This document shows, piece after piece, positions 40,103-48,940 of a stretch of DNA of 49,149 nucleotides. The stretch is from positions 1 to 49,149 of the forward strand of contig NSJL01000028.1 in NCBI GenBank assembly GCA_002634385.1. Direction: 5' to 3'. The DNA is from Nitrospira sp. Its GTDB lineage: Bacteria; Nitrospirota; Thermodesulfovibrionia; Thermodesulfovibrionales; Dissulfurispiraceae. The position numbers were made by a program, and so were the translations under genes. Within the stretch, counting starts at the first letter, position 1; the number at the start of each line of letters is the position of its first letter. The notes beneath the pieces were generated by a model. It had not been told where the DNA came from. It did no database searches and saw only the letters and a program-made list of their open reading frames with translations.

Positions 40103-42028
40103 CTATTCCCTGCCGCAAAGGGACGACAGCTCCCGCATCCCCTCCTCCTTTCCCCCGGGATGGTGCAGTACGGCCCCGCGGAAGGTGCGGTACCGCCTCT
40201 CCTTTCCGGCGTCTGTCTGCTTCAGGCAGGCGCGGAGGGCGTCCGTTTCACGGCGAACCTGCCGGAACAGGCGGAGCGCCTCACGGTATTTCACGCTGTC
40301 CGCCCGGATGGCGAAGTCGCCGGGCATGCGCCACACGTCCCTGAAACGCAGCCAGGGGGCGAAATCGTCCGCCGTGTATCCCTCCGCCACGCGTATCGGA
40401 CTTTCGGTCTTCATCTCCCCGATCCGCAGCCCCTCCCCGTCAGCCACGATACGGTAGCTCCCGCGGAACGGCTCTGCACCCTGGTCATCCATGAACTCCC
40501 AGCCGGAAACGACGGTCTGCTCTTCGCGCTCATGACAGGAGGCGCAGGCCCGCGCCCTGCCGTACGGATGGGACACCCGCTCCGCTTCGAGCCAGAGCAG
40601 CTGGTTTCCGTTCGCCCCGGCGGCCACGGTTCCGACAACATAGTACGCGTCTTCCGACTCCCCCTTCGGCCACCGGTACAGGAGCCGCGCGGAGGGGGGC
40701 ACCTCCGGCTTAATGTTACCGACGCTGTGGGGCCACACCTTCATGGGCTGCCAGAACCCTCCGCGGTCCTTCATCAGCAGGGGGGGCTTCTGGGTCCCGT
40801 AGTACAGGTACTTGTGAAAGGGGTTCCTCTCGCCGGCCACGATCCCCGGCCCCCATACCGTTATCTGGTATCCGCGCACCTCCCCCAGGTGACAGGCGGC
40901 GCACGAGAGATTCCTGTGAGCGCTCTTCGCAAGGGCCTCCTCGACCTCCTGGTGGCAATCCCGGCAGTCCGCCTTTCGTTCCATATCCCCCATGCCCCTC
41001 TCTCCCGTCAGGTGGCAGTCGGTACACTGAAAGCCCTCCCGGTAATGCGTGTCCGGCGCCATCCCTGCAGGAACCGAATAGTCACCGCCGATGTAGGTGC
41101 CGCCCCTCCGGCTCTGCATTGCGCCCGCGTGGCAGACGCTGGTGCCCCGTCCGAAACCGGCGCAACTCTCCGACACCGGCCTCTTCGAGAAATGGTGCGT
41201 GCCCCTCTCTCTACCGGGCTGGAAGTGGCAGTCGAGGCAGCCGGTATGGCAGACATTGCAGAACTTCTGCTTCGCCGCAGCCTGTTTCCCCGTAAAGGGC
41301 ACGTTCAGCTCCTTCGCGATCTCCTCTGTGTTCCTGAAAGAGAACCCGGCCCCGCGGAGCACGTCCCCCGGGGGGAGATCCGCGAAAGAGGGTCCGCAGT
41401 TGTGCGGCCCGTACGGTTCACGCCATGTCTTCATGGTCCTCTGACGCATATTCGTTCCCATGGGGGTCTTCAGGAACTGCCTCAGCTCCGCAGGATGGCA
41501 GCCGGATTTTCCGCAGGTTTTCGCGGCGAGGTCCGGGTCGAAATTGAAGGTGCCCGGGTCCCGGTCATGCCAAAGAATGTTCCTCACGGGATAGAACCGC
41601 CACCCGTCTTCTCCCCGCGCCTTCGGAAGGAAAGCGAAAATCTCCTCCGGTCCTGTCCGCGACAGCCCGTACGGATAATTACGGGAACGCCCCACGACTT
41701 CCCCCGTTCCGGACACGAGCAGCATCTTCAGCATGCCCCGGTGGGCAGCCTCCTTGTCCCGGGCCCTGCCGTTCCCCAGATGGCAGTCCCTGCACAGGAT
41801 ATGGGCATGACGCGACTCCTTCCGCACCGCCTCTTCGGTTACGAAAGCCCATGGAGCGCCCAGCTCCGTCACCTTTTCGCGGTCGGAGTGGCACCGTACG
41901 CATTCGACCGACGTGTCCTGCCATCTTCTGTGCCCGAGAAAAGCGAACACGGCGAGGGCGACGACTGCCGCCAGGACGACAGTCCGCGCGGTAAGCCGCT
42001 CGCCGAGCACGCCGAACAGGGTGTCCAC
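40103..42028 (-). CDS. Multiheme cytochrome c of the bc-type complex
   Basis: A 641-residue membrane-anchored cytochrome. One N-terminal helix (about 15-33, VVLAAVVALAVFAFLG) is followed by a large periplasmic domain with eight CxxCH motifs (CVRCH, CRDCH, CNVCH, CLDCH, CTDCH, CRDCH, CAACH, CASCH). There is also a CGKSGCH (Cx4CH) and possibly a wide CAGFGRGTSVCH site, so 8-10 hemes. It replaces the c1 or f cytochrome of ordinary bc complexes. I start at GTG 42028, one base after the cytochrome b stop, because GGGAGG lies about nine bases upstream. It is the last gene of the four-gene operon. Comparable multiheme subunits accompany bc complexes in other anaerobes. Confidence 0.82.
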   Translation of the reverse strand: MDTLFGVLGERLTARTVVLAAVVALAVFAFLGHRRWQDTSVECVRCHSDREKVTELGAPWAFVTEEAVRKESRHAHILCRDCHLGNGRARDKEAAHRGMLKMLLVSGTGEVVGRSRNYPYGLSRTGPEEIFAFLPKARGEDGWRFYPVRNILWHDRDPGTFNFDPDLAAKTCGKSGCHPAELRQFLKTPMGTNMRQRTMKTWREPYGPHNCGPSFADLPPGDVLRGAGFSFRNTEEIAKELNVPFTGKQAAAKQKFCNVCHTGCLDCHFQPGRERGTHHFSKRPVSESCAGFGRGTSVCHAGAMQSRRGGTYIGGDYSVPAGMAPDTHYREGFQCTDCHLTGERGMGDMERKADCRDCHQEVEEALAKSAHRNLSCAACHLGEVRGYQITVWGPGIVAGERNPFHKYLYYGTQKPPLLMKDRGGFWQPMKVWPHSVGNIKPEVPPSARLLYRWPKGESEDAYYVVGTVAAGANGNQLLWLEAERVSHPYGRARACASCHEREEQTVVSGWEFMDDQGAEPFRGSYRIVADGEGLRIGEMKTESPIRVAEGYTADDFAPWLRFRDVWRMPGDFAIRADSVKYREALRLFRQVRRETDALRACLKQTDAGKERRYRTFRGAVLHHPGGKEEGMRELSSLCGRE

Positions 42029-42029
42029 C

Positions 42030-42683
42030 CTAGAGACCTCCCGTAATCCCCTGTCGCTTGACCATATGGAAATGCGCCCACAGGAGGAGAGCGGTCGCGA
42101 AAGGGAGCCACAGAACATGGAGACTGTAAAAACGCAGGAGGGTGCCGCCGTCCACCTCGGGACCTCCCCGCACACACTGCAGGAGCGTCTCGCCGAGAAG
42201 GGGCGCCGTACCGGCCACTCCCGTACCCACCACCGCCACCCAGTACGCCTTGCGGTCCCAGGGCAGGAGGGAGCCCGTAAAGCCGGAGGCGAATACGAGG
42301 GCGAAGAGGAGCGCCCCGGCAATCCAGTTCAACTCGCGGGGGGGCCGGTACGCCCGGTGCGCGACAACACGTGCCGTATGGAGAAAAATGAACACGATAA
42401 GCAGGTGCCCCGCCCAGCGATGCATCCCTCTGACGAGGCCGCCCAGGGGGACCTCCCGCGTGATTTTTACGATGCTCTGGAAGGCCTCCTTTTCGGAGGG
42501 GACATAATGGAAACTCAGGAGCATCCCCGTAAACAACAGCGCTATGTAGAGGACAAAAGCGACCCCTCCGAGGCAGTGAAGATAGCTCACTCCGGGAGGG
42601 AGGCTCCTCCGGAGAAACCCGGGGTGGGCGGAAGAGAGACCGAAGCGCCGGTCGATATGGCGTATGATACGGTCCGGGAGCAT
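42030..42683 (-). CDS. Cytochrome b (b6-type, N-terminal half)
   Basis: A 217-residue membrane protein with four hydrophobic helices, equal to cytochrome b6 or the first half of mitochondrial cytochrome b. The heme-ligand histidines are visible in GMHRWAGHLLIVFIFLHTARV (about 84-104) and FYSLHVLWLPFATALLLWAHFHMVKR (about 185-210). GLLSFHYVP-like and GSLLPWDRKAYW segments mark the Qo region. The ATG overlaps the Rieske stop (ATGA), and the multiheme cytochrome begins right after its own stop. Confidence 0.93.
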   Translation of the reverse strand: MLPDRIIRHIDRRFGLSSAHPGFLRRSLPPGVSYLHCLGGVAFVLYIALLFTGMLLSFHYVPSEKEAFQSIVKITREVPLGGLVRGMHRWAGHLLIVFIFLHTARVVAHRAYRPPRELNWIAGALLFALVFASGFTGSLLPWDRKAYWVAVVGTGVAGTAPLLGETLLQCVRGGPEVDGGTLLRFYSLHVLWLPFATALLLWAHFHMVKRQGITGGL

Positions 42684-43162
42684 CAGACGGCTATCCCCAC
42701 GTAGACCCTGCCGTTCCGTATCGCAACCGGAAGACGGGAAAGAGGACGGGGAGGAGGTCCTCCCGCCACAATCCCCTCCATGTCATAGGTTCCCCCATGG
42801 CATGGGCACAGGAAGCGTTTCCGGGAGCGCGACCACTCGACGAGACACCCGAGGTGCGTACAGCGGGAAGACAGGATGAAAAGCTTTCCCTTGTTCCTCA
42901 CCGCAAAGATCCTGTGTGTCACCGTATGCTGCCCTTCCTTGCCCGTGTTCACGGAAAGCTCGATCCGCTTCACCCCCTGCTTCGGGAGCTCGTCCTCGCC
43001 CAGAACGGGAATGAACAGCGGCTCTTTTTTCTCTGTTCTCTTCGGGGAGAGAATGAGGAGGGCGACGGCCCCGGACAGTGCCACGGGAAGAGTAAGCATC
43101 ATCTTGACCAGCGCAGAAAGGAACGTACGCCGTGCGGGGAGGGGGGCAGAGTGCGGTTCCAT
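42683..43162 (-). CDS. Rieske iron-sulfur protein
   Basis: A 159-residue subunit of a quinol-oxidising bc complex. The 2Fe-2S ligands are clear: CTHLGC (about 106-111) and CPCHGG (about 124-129). The N-terminus carries a twin-arginine-like RRTFLSALVKM and a membrane helix (about 17-40) that stays as an anchor. A GGTYDMEGIVAGGPPPRPL segment closes the cluster site. ATG 43162 was chosen by its placement before the signal; the frame is open further upstream without one. It follows the PetD-like gene by 20 bases. Confidence 0.92.
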   Translation of the reverse strand: MEPHSAPLPARRTFLSALVKMMLTLPVALSGAVALLILSPKRTEKKEPLFIPVLGEDELPKQGVKRIELSVNTGKEGQHTVTHRIFAVRNKGKLFILSSRCTHLGCLVEWSRSRKRFLCPCHGGTYDMEGIVAGGPPPRPLSRLPVAIRNGRVYVGIAV

Positions 43163-43182
43163 GCGGCTCTCCCTCTCTCCGG

Positions 43183-43611
43183 CTACCTGGTAAAGGGGAT
43201 AAGGGTCAGTACAAGGAAAGCGAGAACAAGCAGGACGTAACACGCGAGGGCAAGAGCCCTCCCCCGGCCGGTACCCCGGTCCAGTGCCGGCAGGATTGTA
43301 AAAAGGGCAAAGGCAAAAAAAGGGAGCAGCACCGTGCCGACAAAGGTCCACCCTCCCGGGAAATGATGCGCCATTTGGTAAAACCAGAGAAAATACCACT
43401 CCGGTACCGGCTGGTACGCGGCAGAGGAACCGATCCCGGCATCGATGCCCGGCGCAAAAACCAATGCAAAGGCAAGGACCGCTCCCAGCGCACCGTAGGC
43501 AACCACGAGGATTTCGGCGAGATACTCAGGGTAAAAGCGCTTCATCTCTCCGCTCACCGTGCCGCCGGCTCCGCCGGCGCCCCCCTTTTCCTGCGACGGG
43601 TATTCAGGCAC
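43183..43611 (-). CDS. Subunit IV-like cytochrome b C-terminal half (PetD type)
   Basis: A 142-residue membrane protein with three helices corresponding to subunit IV of the b6f complex. The quinol-site motif PEWY is present in YQPVPEWYFLWFYQM (about 67-81). The N-terminus begins with about 20 polar and glycine-rich residues, then MKRFYPEYLAEILVVAYGA. Translation starts at GTG 43611 with GAGAGGGA upstream. It is the first gene of the operon: subunit IV, Rieske, cytochrome b, multiheme cytochrome. That order differs from the usual Rieske-b-IV arrangement. Confidence 0.9.
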   Translation of the reverse strand: MPEYPSQEKGGAGGAGGTVSGEMKRFYPEYLAEILVVAYGALGAVLAFALVFAPGIDAGIGSSAAYQPVPEWYFLWFYQMAHHFPGGWTFVGTVLLPFFAFALFTILPALDRGTGRGRALALACYVLLVLAFLVLTLIPFTR

Positions 43612-44632
43612 ACTTCCCTCTCCTCATCTTTCAGCCGTTCCCTCCGGAAGCGATATGCATAGGAAGACAGGCCCTTATTATAGCCAAAGCAGCGCTCTTT
43701 TGCCTACGGAAGGGGAATATGGGATGTGATGAAAAATGGCGGCATATCCATTGTGGTAGGGGAGGAGTCAGCAGAGAGCCATCTTTATTACGAGAGATTT
43801 CTGCGTCTCCTCATAATGCGCTCTCTGTCGGGGGAGGGAGGGGCAGGGGGATTCGATGTCCTTGCACTGCGACAGGATCACCGTATTCCCTCGCAAATAG
43901 TTGTTTCAGATTCTCGTATCCTCCGGGGAGACTCACCCCTGACCTCTCCCCTCTGTTCTGTGTCAGGGGAGTCGTGAAGTCCTTCACTCCCCGACCTCTT
44001 GTTCTGCCTCTCTACCGCTCACTCCGTTACCACAGCGCAAACTCGCTTCCGCTCAAACATGCACTGTGGTGGCCACTCCGTTTCACGAAGAGAGGAGACG
44101 AACAAGAGCTAAGGTCCGCTCAGAACTCCCCTCCTCCCCTCTCTTCATCATGAGGACTCACTCCCTGTCCCCTGGTTTATTCTTGTCAAGGACTCCCCTC
44201 TTCTTCATCATGCATGCCCATCAAACATGCATTCCTTTTGGGAGAGAGAGAAAGAGGGGGTCCCTCCTCCCCTCTCTTTCCTCTGCCGTCATCCCGGCGG
44301 ATCCTCTGAGCCGGGATCCAGTCCTTTGAATAAGGAACTGGACCCCGGCTTCCGCCGGGGTGACGGACTCTGAAACAGACAGACACAGGGGGCAGAGGGG
44401 AAAGGCAGGTAGAGGTAAAGGTAGAGAGAGAAGCAAAAGAGAAGAGAGGGGGAGGTATCATGATCAGGAGATCCCCTGAGATCAGGGAGGAATTCGCCCA
44501 CAAAGAAAGAGGGGACCCCCTCGCCACACACCAGAGGATTCCTATTCGGAATTCCCCTCCTCTAAGGGCTTCTTTGAGTCACCTTTTTCATCACATACGG
44601 GAGCATCGCTGCGCGTGCCCTGCCGGGGAGGC
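43612..44632. other. Long intergenic region with repeats
   Basis: About 1 kb without a convincing gene. Open frames here are short, of low complexity and lack ribosome binding sites. The region contains a hairpin at 43931-43972 (ACTCACCCCTGAC with GTCAGGGGAGT), an 81-base palindromic element at 44286-44366, and purine-rich runs of GAGAGAG and GGGAGG (about 44236-44530). It may be a graveyard of repeats between two operons that point away from each other. Confidence 0.6.
44286..44366. repeat. 81-base palindromic repeat element
   Basis: CCGTCATCCCGGCGG at the left end pairs with CCGCCGGGGTGACGG at the right end, and GGATCCAGTCCTT pairs with AGGAACTGGACCCC around the TGAATA centre. This is the form of the widespread GTCATCCCGG palindromes found between genes of many environmental bacteria, possible substrates of RAYT proteins. 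Confidence 0.7.
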
Positions 44633-44662
44633 TTGACAGTTATATAAAAATATTTTTATGAT
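44633..44662 (+). promoter_or_regulatory. ars operon promoter with ArsR-like operator
   Basis: TTGACA (44633-44638) and TATGAT (44657-44662) are 18 bases apart. Between them lies the perfect 16-base palindrome ATAAAAATATTTTTAT (44644-44659), the AT-rich dyad typical of ArsR/SmtB operators. Binding would block the promoter, as expected for arsenite-inducible control. Confidence 0.65.
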
Positions 44663-44694
44663 TTATAAAATCTCCCTGGACGAGGAGACGGACC

Positions 44695-45096
44695 ATGCTG
44701 AAGGATTTTGCGGAACACCTGACATATCGTATCCTGGACCTCCCCTCCGGCTCCCGGCTTGCCGGTGCAGCAGAATTTTTTATCTACGACAGCATCAAGA
44801 TATTCCTGCTCCTCTCCGTTGTTATCTTTACCGTCTCGCTCCTACGGAGCCACTTCCCCCCGAAAAAGACGAAACGGATCCTCTCTCATAAAAAAGAATT
44901 TATGGGAAACATTTTCGCCGCTCTTCTCGGCGTGGTCACTCCCTTCTGCTCCTGCTCTGCCGTGCCCCTTTTCATCGGCACAGGGTTCCTCACCATTTCC
45001 ACCCCCGGCCTTGTGGTCAACGGCAGGCTGAAGCACGCGGGCACTCCCCTGCCCGGCCTCGAAAAGGTGAAAGAGCTCATCGGGAGCGAGAGGTAA
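44695..45096 (+). pseudogene. Permease (ArsP-like) fused by deletion to a thioredoxin-like tail
   Basis: A 133-residue frame with parts of two genes. Residues 1 to about 92 are the start of a DUF318/ArsP-type permease: a first helix (about 34-48), then FMGNIFAALLGVVTPFCSCSAVPLFIG, whose CSCSAVP motif is diagnostic. Straight after it, TGFLTISTPGLVVNGRLKHAGTPLPGLEKVKEL is the C-terminal half of a small redox-active thioredoxin-like protein (TPGLVVNG with the cis-proline). Such thioredoxin-like genes often follow ArsP permeases. An in-frame deletion of roughly 250 permease residues plus the CxxC half of the second protein explains this. A functional transporter is unlikely. The start has GAGGAG. 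Confidence 0.75.
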
Positions 45097-45100
45097 GCCC

Positions 45101-45478
45101 GTGCAGGAGATAGCCGCACTGTTCAGGGCACTGTCCGACGAGACGAGGCTGAGAATCGTCAAGCTCCTCGAGAAAGGCGAGTTGTGCGTCTGCGACATCG
45201 TGGCCGCTCTCGATATGGTCCAGCCGAAGGTCTCTTTTCATCTCGGGGTGCTGAAAGAAGCGGGGCTCCTCAGGGACAGGAAGCAGGGCAGGTGGACCCA
45301 TTACCGTCTCTCCGACGGGGACCTCTTCAGGCGCTTTCTCCTCATGACGGTAGTGGAAAGAATCGGGGAGGAGACCGTTGCAGAAGACCGGAAAAGGCTC
45401 GACGCTTTTCGGGCGGGCAAGGTCTCACAGCCCGATTTCGCCTCTCCGGAGAGGCGAAAGAGCTGTTGCGGAGAATAA
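45101..45478 (+). CDS. arsR: ArsR-family transcriptional repressor
   Basis: A 125-residue winged-helix repressor. The metal-sensing CVC pair (C29, C31) is in [11 protein letters not shown] in the position used by As(III)-sensing ArsR, followed by [18 protein letters not shown] as the recognition helix. A C-terminal CC (122-123) could add ligands. It starts with GTG 45101, four bases after the preceding frame's stop. It most likely controls the operon from the palindrome at 44644-44659 and is released by arsenite. Confidence 0.9.
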   Translation: MQEIAALFRALSDETRLRIVKLLEKGELCVCDIVAALDMVQPKVSFHLGVLKEAGLLRDRKQGRWTHYRLSDGDLFRRFLLMTVVERIGEETVAEDRKRLDAFRAGKVSQPDFASPERRKSCCGE

Positions 45479-45546
45479 CGCCCGCAGGGAAGAGGGGATC
45501 CAGGATGCCTTCTCTGCGGCACTATATCGAACAACCGGAGAAAACG

Positions 45547-46626
45547 ATGGAAAGAACAGTCAGGAAAAGGCTCCCGTTTATCGACAGGTATCTCACGGTA
45601 TGGATCTTCGCCGCCATGGCGGCGGGGGTAGGATTGGGGTACTTCATTCCCGGAACCGAGGGGCTCATCAACCGTTTTCAGGCGGGCACCACCAATATTC
45701 CCATCGCCGCGGGGCTTATCCTGATGATGTACCCGCCCCTGGCAAAGGTTCGCTATGAGGAATTGGGAGAGGTGTTCCGCAACAAGAAGGTGCTCGCCTT
45801 CTCCCTTGTGCAGAACTGGCTGGTGGGGCCGGTGCTTATGTTCCTCCTGGCACTCCTCTTCCTCCGCGGCTATCCCGAATACATGGTCGGGCTCATCATG
45901 ATCGGACTGGCGCGCTGCATCGCCATGGTGATCGTCTGGAACGACCTGGCGTGCGGCGACCCGGAGTACGCCGCAGGTCTCGTTGCCTTCAATTCCCTTT
46001 TCCAGGTCCTCTTTTTCCCGGTGTACGCGTATATTTTCATCACCGTCCTCCCCGTGTGGTTCGGGCTCGAAGGGGCGGTAGTGAACGTCACCATCGGTCA
46101 GATCGCCGAAAGCGTCTTCATCTACCTGGGCATTCCCTTCATTGCCGGGATGCTCACCCGTTTCAGCCTTCTCCGGATGAAAGGGCGGCGGTGGTACGAA
46201 GAGGTCTTCATCCCGAAGATAAGCCCCGTCACCCTTGTCGCGCTCCTCTTCACCATCGTGGTAATGTTCTCGCTGAAGGGAAACTACATCGTCAGGCTGC
46301 CGCTGGATGTGGTGCGCATCGCCGTGCCCCTTCTCGTCTATTTCGTCGTGATGTTCCTCGTCTCTTTCTATATGGGCAGAAAGATCGGGACCGATTACGC
46401 AAAAACGGCCACCCTCTCATTCACCGCCGCCAGCAACAATTTCGAGCTGGCTATCGCTGTGGCTGTGGCGGTCTTCGGCATCAATTCAGGGGCGGCATTT
46501 GCCGCGGTTATCGGCCCGCTGGTGGAAGTGCCCGTTCTCATCGGGCTCGTCACTGTGGCGCGGCATTTTCAGAAAAAGTACTTCACCGTAGAATACTGCA
46601 GGGTAAAGGAAACAAATCCCCTGTGA
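45547..46626 (+). CDS. acr3: ACR3-type arsenite efflux permease
   Basis: A 359-residue inner-membrane transporter with ten predicted helices that exports As(III). The N-terminal [22 protein letters not shown] and the helix 4 segment [19 protein letters not shown], with the conserved cysteine needed for metalloid transport, identify the ACR3 family. [25 protein letters not shown] is the conserved helix 9 region. I use the ATG at 45547 (GGAG six bases upstream) because the family begins right there; an in-frame ATG at 45505 would add 14 residues. Confidence 0.93.
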   Translation: MERTVRKRLPFIDRYLTVWIFAAMAAGVGLGYFIPGTEGLINRFQAGTTNIPIAAGLILMMYPPLAKVRYEELGEVFRNKKVLAFSLVQNWLVGPVLMFLLALLFLRGYPEYMVGLIMIGLARCIAMVIVWNDLACGDPEYAAGLVAFNSLFQVLFFPVYAYIFITVLPVWFGLEGAVVNVTIGQIAESVFIYLGIPFIAGMLTRFSLLRMKGRRWYEEVFIPKISPVTLVALLFTIVVMFSLKGNYIVRLPLDVVRIAVPLLVYFVVMFLVSFYMGRKIGTDYAKTATLSFTAASNNFELAIAVAVAVFGINSGAAFAAVIGPLVEVPVLIGLVTVARHFQKKYFTVEYCRVKETNPL

Positions 46627-46651
46627 GGACGCACAAGAGCCGGAGGGGTAA

Positions 46652-47368
46652 GTGAAGATAGCGGTATTCGGAGACATCCATGGAAATATCGAGGCGCTCA
46701 AAGCCGCTTATGACGCAGCGGTCGCTGCGGAAGCGGAAAGGATGTTCCATCTCGGAGACCTGGGAGGGTACGCGCCCTTCGTGAACGAAGTGGTGGATTT
46801 TCTTATCGGGCGCGGCATCGAAGGCGTACAGGGCAACTACGACGAGACAGTGGGAAATGACAGGGAGCATTGCGGCTGCAAATACGAGGATCCGCTCCAG
46901 GCGGAAATGTCGGCGCGGGGATTTGAATGGACCAAAAAGCATACCTCTGAACAGAGCAAAGAGTACATGAGGAGACTTCCCTGCCTCATCTCGTTCACTG
47001 TCCACGGCAGAAAAGTTGCGATCTTCCATGCGACACCGCTGAAGAACAATCTCTACTGGTACGAGGACAGACCGGAAAAGTTCTTCCACGAGATGGCGGA
47101 AAAGATCGATGCCGATGTGATGATCTATGGGCACACCCATAAACCCTACCGCAAAGACATCGGTGGAAAAATCTTCATCAATGCCGGAAGCGTCGGAAAG
47201 CCGAAGGACGGGGATCCACGCGCCTGTCTCACCCTCGTGACCGTCACTCCCCGCATGATACTCACAGAGTTCAGACGAATCCCCTATGCGGTGGAAAAGG
47301 TCGCTTCCACCATCATCGCCTCCCGTCTCCCCCCCTATTTTGCCGAAAGGTTGCGGGAAGGGAAATAG
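46652..47368 (+). CDS. Metallophosphoesterase (calcineurin-like)
   Basis: A 238-residue phosphoesterase with a dinuclear metal site: FGDIHGN (6-12), GDLGG (33-37), GNYDE (about 66-70), a histidine in ATPL, and GHTH (about 156-159), followed by the family ending INAGSVGKPKDGDPRACLTLV. It belongs to the YfcE/MJ0936-like group that hydrolyses phosphodiesters or phosphoproteins; the natural substrate is unknown. GTG 46652 follows the site GGAGGGG, 25 bases after acr3, so it is probably part of the arsenic operon. A CGCKYED segment (about 72-78) has two extra cysteines. Confidence 0.88.
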   Translation: MKIAVFGDIHGNIEALKAAYDAAVAAEAERMFHLGDLGGYAPFVNEVVDFLIGRGIEGVQGNYDETVGNDREHCGCKYEDPLQAEMSARGFEWTKKHTSEQSKEYMRRLPCLISFTVHGRKVAIFHATPLKNNLYWYEDRPEKFFHEMAEKIDADVMIYGHTHKPYRKDIGGKIFINAGSVGKPKDGDPRACLTLVTVTPRMILTEFRRIPYAVEKVASTIIASRLPPYFAERLREGK

Positions 47369-47414
47369 CGCTCCCTCACGGTGTCACACCGGACAGGAAG
47401 GGGCTGAAAAGACG

Positions 47415-48701
47415 CTATTCGGGATGCCATCGCTCCTGATGTGCGGCGTGGGTCTTCAGATATGAGCCGGGCTTGTAGAAGGCGTCGTAAAATTCCAGGT
47501 CCAGGTGGTGCGCCTGCAGGTAGGTAATGAGAAAAAGCGAAGGCACCGTACCCGGAAATTTGCCGAAAGTATCCAGGATATACTGGGCCTGGAGCGCCAC
47601 GCACTCCCTGAACTCCCCGCTGTGCACCTGTGCTGCGGAACGCACCGAACACGAGTCCTTCCAGGGCCCGGGCGTGTCGGGATGGAAAGGACCGCCGGGA
47701 CCGAACTTCCGCCTCACCACCGCCTCCACCGCAGCGCGCATATCCGGGTAGTGGGGGGGGCAGAACCCCTCCATCACTCCCGCCAGACCGGTGGGGTTGG
47801 GATACGGCCACCGCTCGTCGGTATCATACCTGAATCCCAGGCCTGGCACCCCGGGATTGCCGCTCGCACCCAGCACGCTGAAGGGGTCGAGGCCGTTGAA
47901 CATCCAGCCCCCCAGTCCCATGGCCTGCAGCATGAGTGTCCCCGCATAACAGCTTGTCGACAGCTCTGCGGTCAGCTCCGCCATGGACCACTGCTCCACG
48001 AAAGTGAGCGGCCAGGTGTTGTCCACGTCAACGATATTCCTGAAACGTTCGATTCCGGGGACCGGGCGCCGGTTGATATCGTCCGTAACCACAAGGCCGT
48101 TCTGAAGCATGTAGCAGAGGTTCAGGAGCACATGCTGTGCGAGGTCGCCCACGGGGATGACGAGCAGTGTTCCGGGCCGGTTCACCACCCACGTGTTATG
48201 GGGCTCGGTATACGGCACTTCGGGAAGGAGTCCGAGACGGCCGTCCCGGATCTTCCTGATGCATCCCTTCAGGGCATTCAGCACCGCATCCATATCCAGG
48301 GTACCGTCCGCACTACGCTCCGCAAATGCCGGTGCGTCACGGGAATCGAGCACATACACCCCGTCATCATCGGTGAAAAAGGTCTTGCTCGTATGAAATC
48401 CTGCAGCGGAAGGGAAGGTGCGTCCGGAAGCGGCACCGGCGTAATTGGAAAGGTGCGGCGCATACCGCGCTGCGCGGTAGATCATGTGGTGCCAGCTCGT
48501 GTTTCCGCCACAGGCCAGTACGACGAGGAGCCGCTCCAGCTCCGAGAGCGGCGACGGCTCGAAGCGTGATGTATAGGAGAACACGCCGTCGGGGATCTCC
48601 GCTCCCTTGAAGAAGCGGCGGGAGCGGCGGCCCAGAAGAGCCTCTACAAGGCCGAAAGAGAGCATATCCTGAAAACCCGGGGGCAAAGCGGTGCGGTCCA
48701 T
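47415..48701 (-). CDS. Nitroreductase-superfamily-like protein of unknown function
   Basis: A 428-residue protein I place tentatively in the nitroreductase fold. The N-terminal RRSRRFFKGAEIPDGVFSYTSRFEPSPLSELE (about 26-57) resembles the arginine-rich FMN-phosphate segment of nitroreductases, and MLQAMGLGGWMFNGLDPFSV (about 258-278) the flavin-binding helix region. The intervening text (SNYAGAASGRTFPSAAGFHTSKTFFTDDDGVY, YAD-free) also recalls the SagB-like branch. The C-terminal 150 residues are not recognisable. No signal peptide. ATG 48701 has GAGGAG six bases upstream. It is convergent with the phosphoesterase gene, and no neighbour suggests a substrate. Confidence 0.65.
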   Translation of the reverse strand: MDRTALPPGFQDMLSFGLVEALLGRRSRRFFKGAEIPDGVFSYTSRFEPSPLSELERLLVVLACGGNTSWHHMIYRAARYAPHLSNYAGAASGRTFPSAAGFHTSKTFFTDDDGVYVLDSRDAPAFAERSADGTLDMDAVLNALKGCIRKIRDGRLGLLPEVPYTEPHNTWVVNRPGTLLVIPVGDLAQHVLLNLCYMLQNGLVVTDDINRRPVPGIERFRNIVDVDNTWPLTFVEQWSMAELTAELSTSCYAGTLMLQAMGLGGWMFNGLDPFSVLGASGNPGVPGLGFRYDTDERWPYPNPTGLAGVMEGFCPPHYPDMRAAVEAVVRRKFGPGGPFHPDTPGPWKDSCSVRSAAQVHSGEFRECVALQAQYILDTFGKFPGTVPSLFLITYLQAHHLDLEFYDAFYKPGSYLKTHAAHQERWHPE

Positions 48702-48863
48702 ACTCTTCTCCTCTTGCAAGAAAGCGTATTATTACGGCGTGCCAGGGAGCGAGGTGATCCGGTCCTTGTAAAAAGTATATCACTTTCAGAATGCCGCTTC
48801 ATCCCCGTAACGTACCTGACCAGGGCAAACGCATCAAAATGCCCGGCCAATGTGTATCCCCTT

Positions 48864-48892
48864 GAGATTGCTTCGCTTCGCTCCTAATGACA
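48864..48892. repeat. Short dispersed repeat (GAGATTGCTTCGCTTCGCTC type)
   Basis: GAGATTGCTTCGCTTCGCTC followed by CTAATGACA is the reverse form of the common GTCATTGCGAGCGAAGC intergenic repeat. A weaker relative is at 226-260. Confidence 0.6.
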
Positions 48893-48902
48893 CGCAGGGT
48901 CA

Positions 48903-48940
48903 TTTTAGAAAGAATCCCTGCCGCCGGGGATCAGGGGCTC
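48903..48940. repeat. Dispersed palindromic repeat, right copy
   Basis: TTTTAGAAAGAATCCCTGCC and the following bases to 48940 match 88-125 except for two missing and one changed base in the centre. It directly abuts the stop codon of the IS110-type gene. Confidence 0.75.

Noticed and set aside
40160..42046. Long plus-strand frame opposite the multiheme cytochrome
   Set aside because: It is antisense to eight CxxCH motifs and has no recognisable protein pattern.
43612..44632. Open frames in the intergenic kilobase before the ars operon
   Set aside because: Short, low-complexity, no ribosome binding site, and overlapping palindromic repeats.
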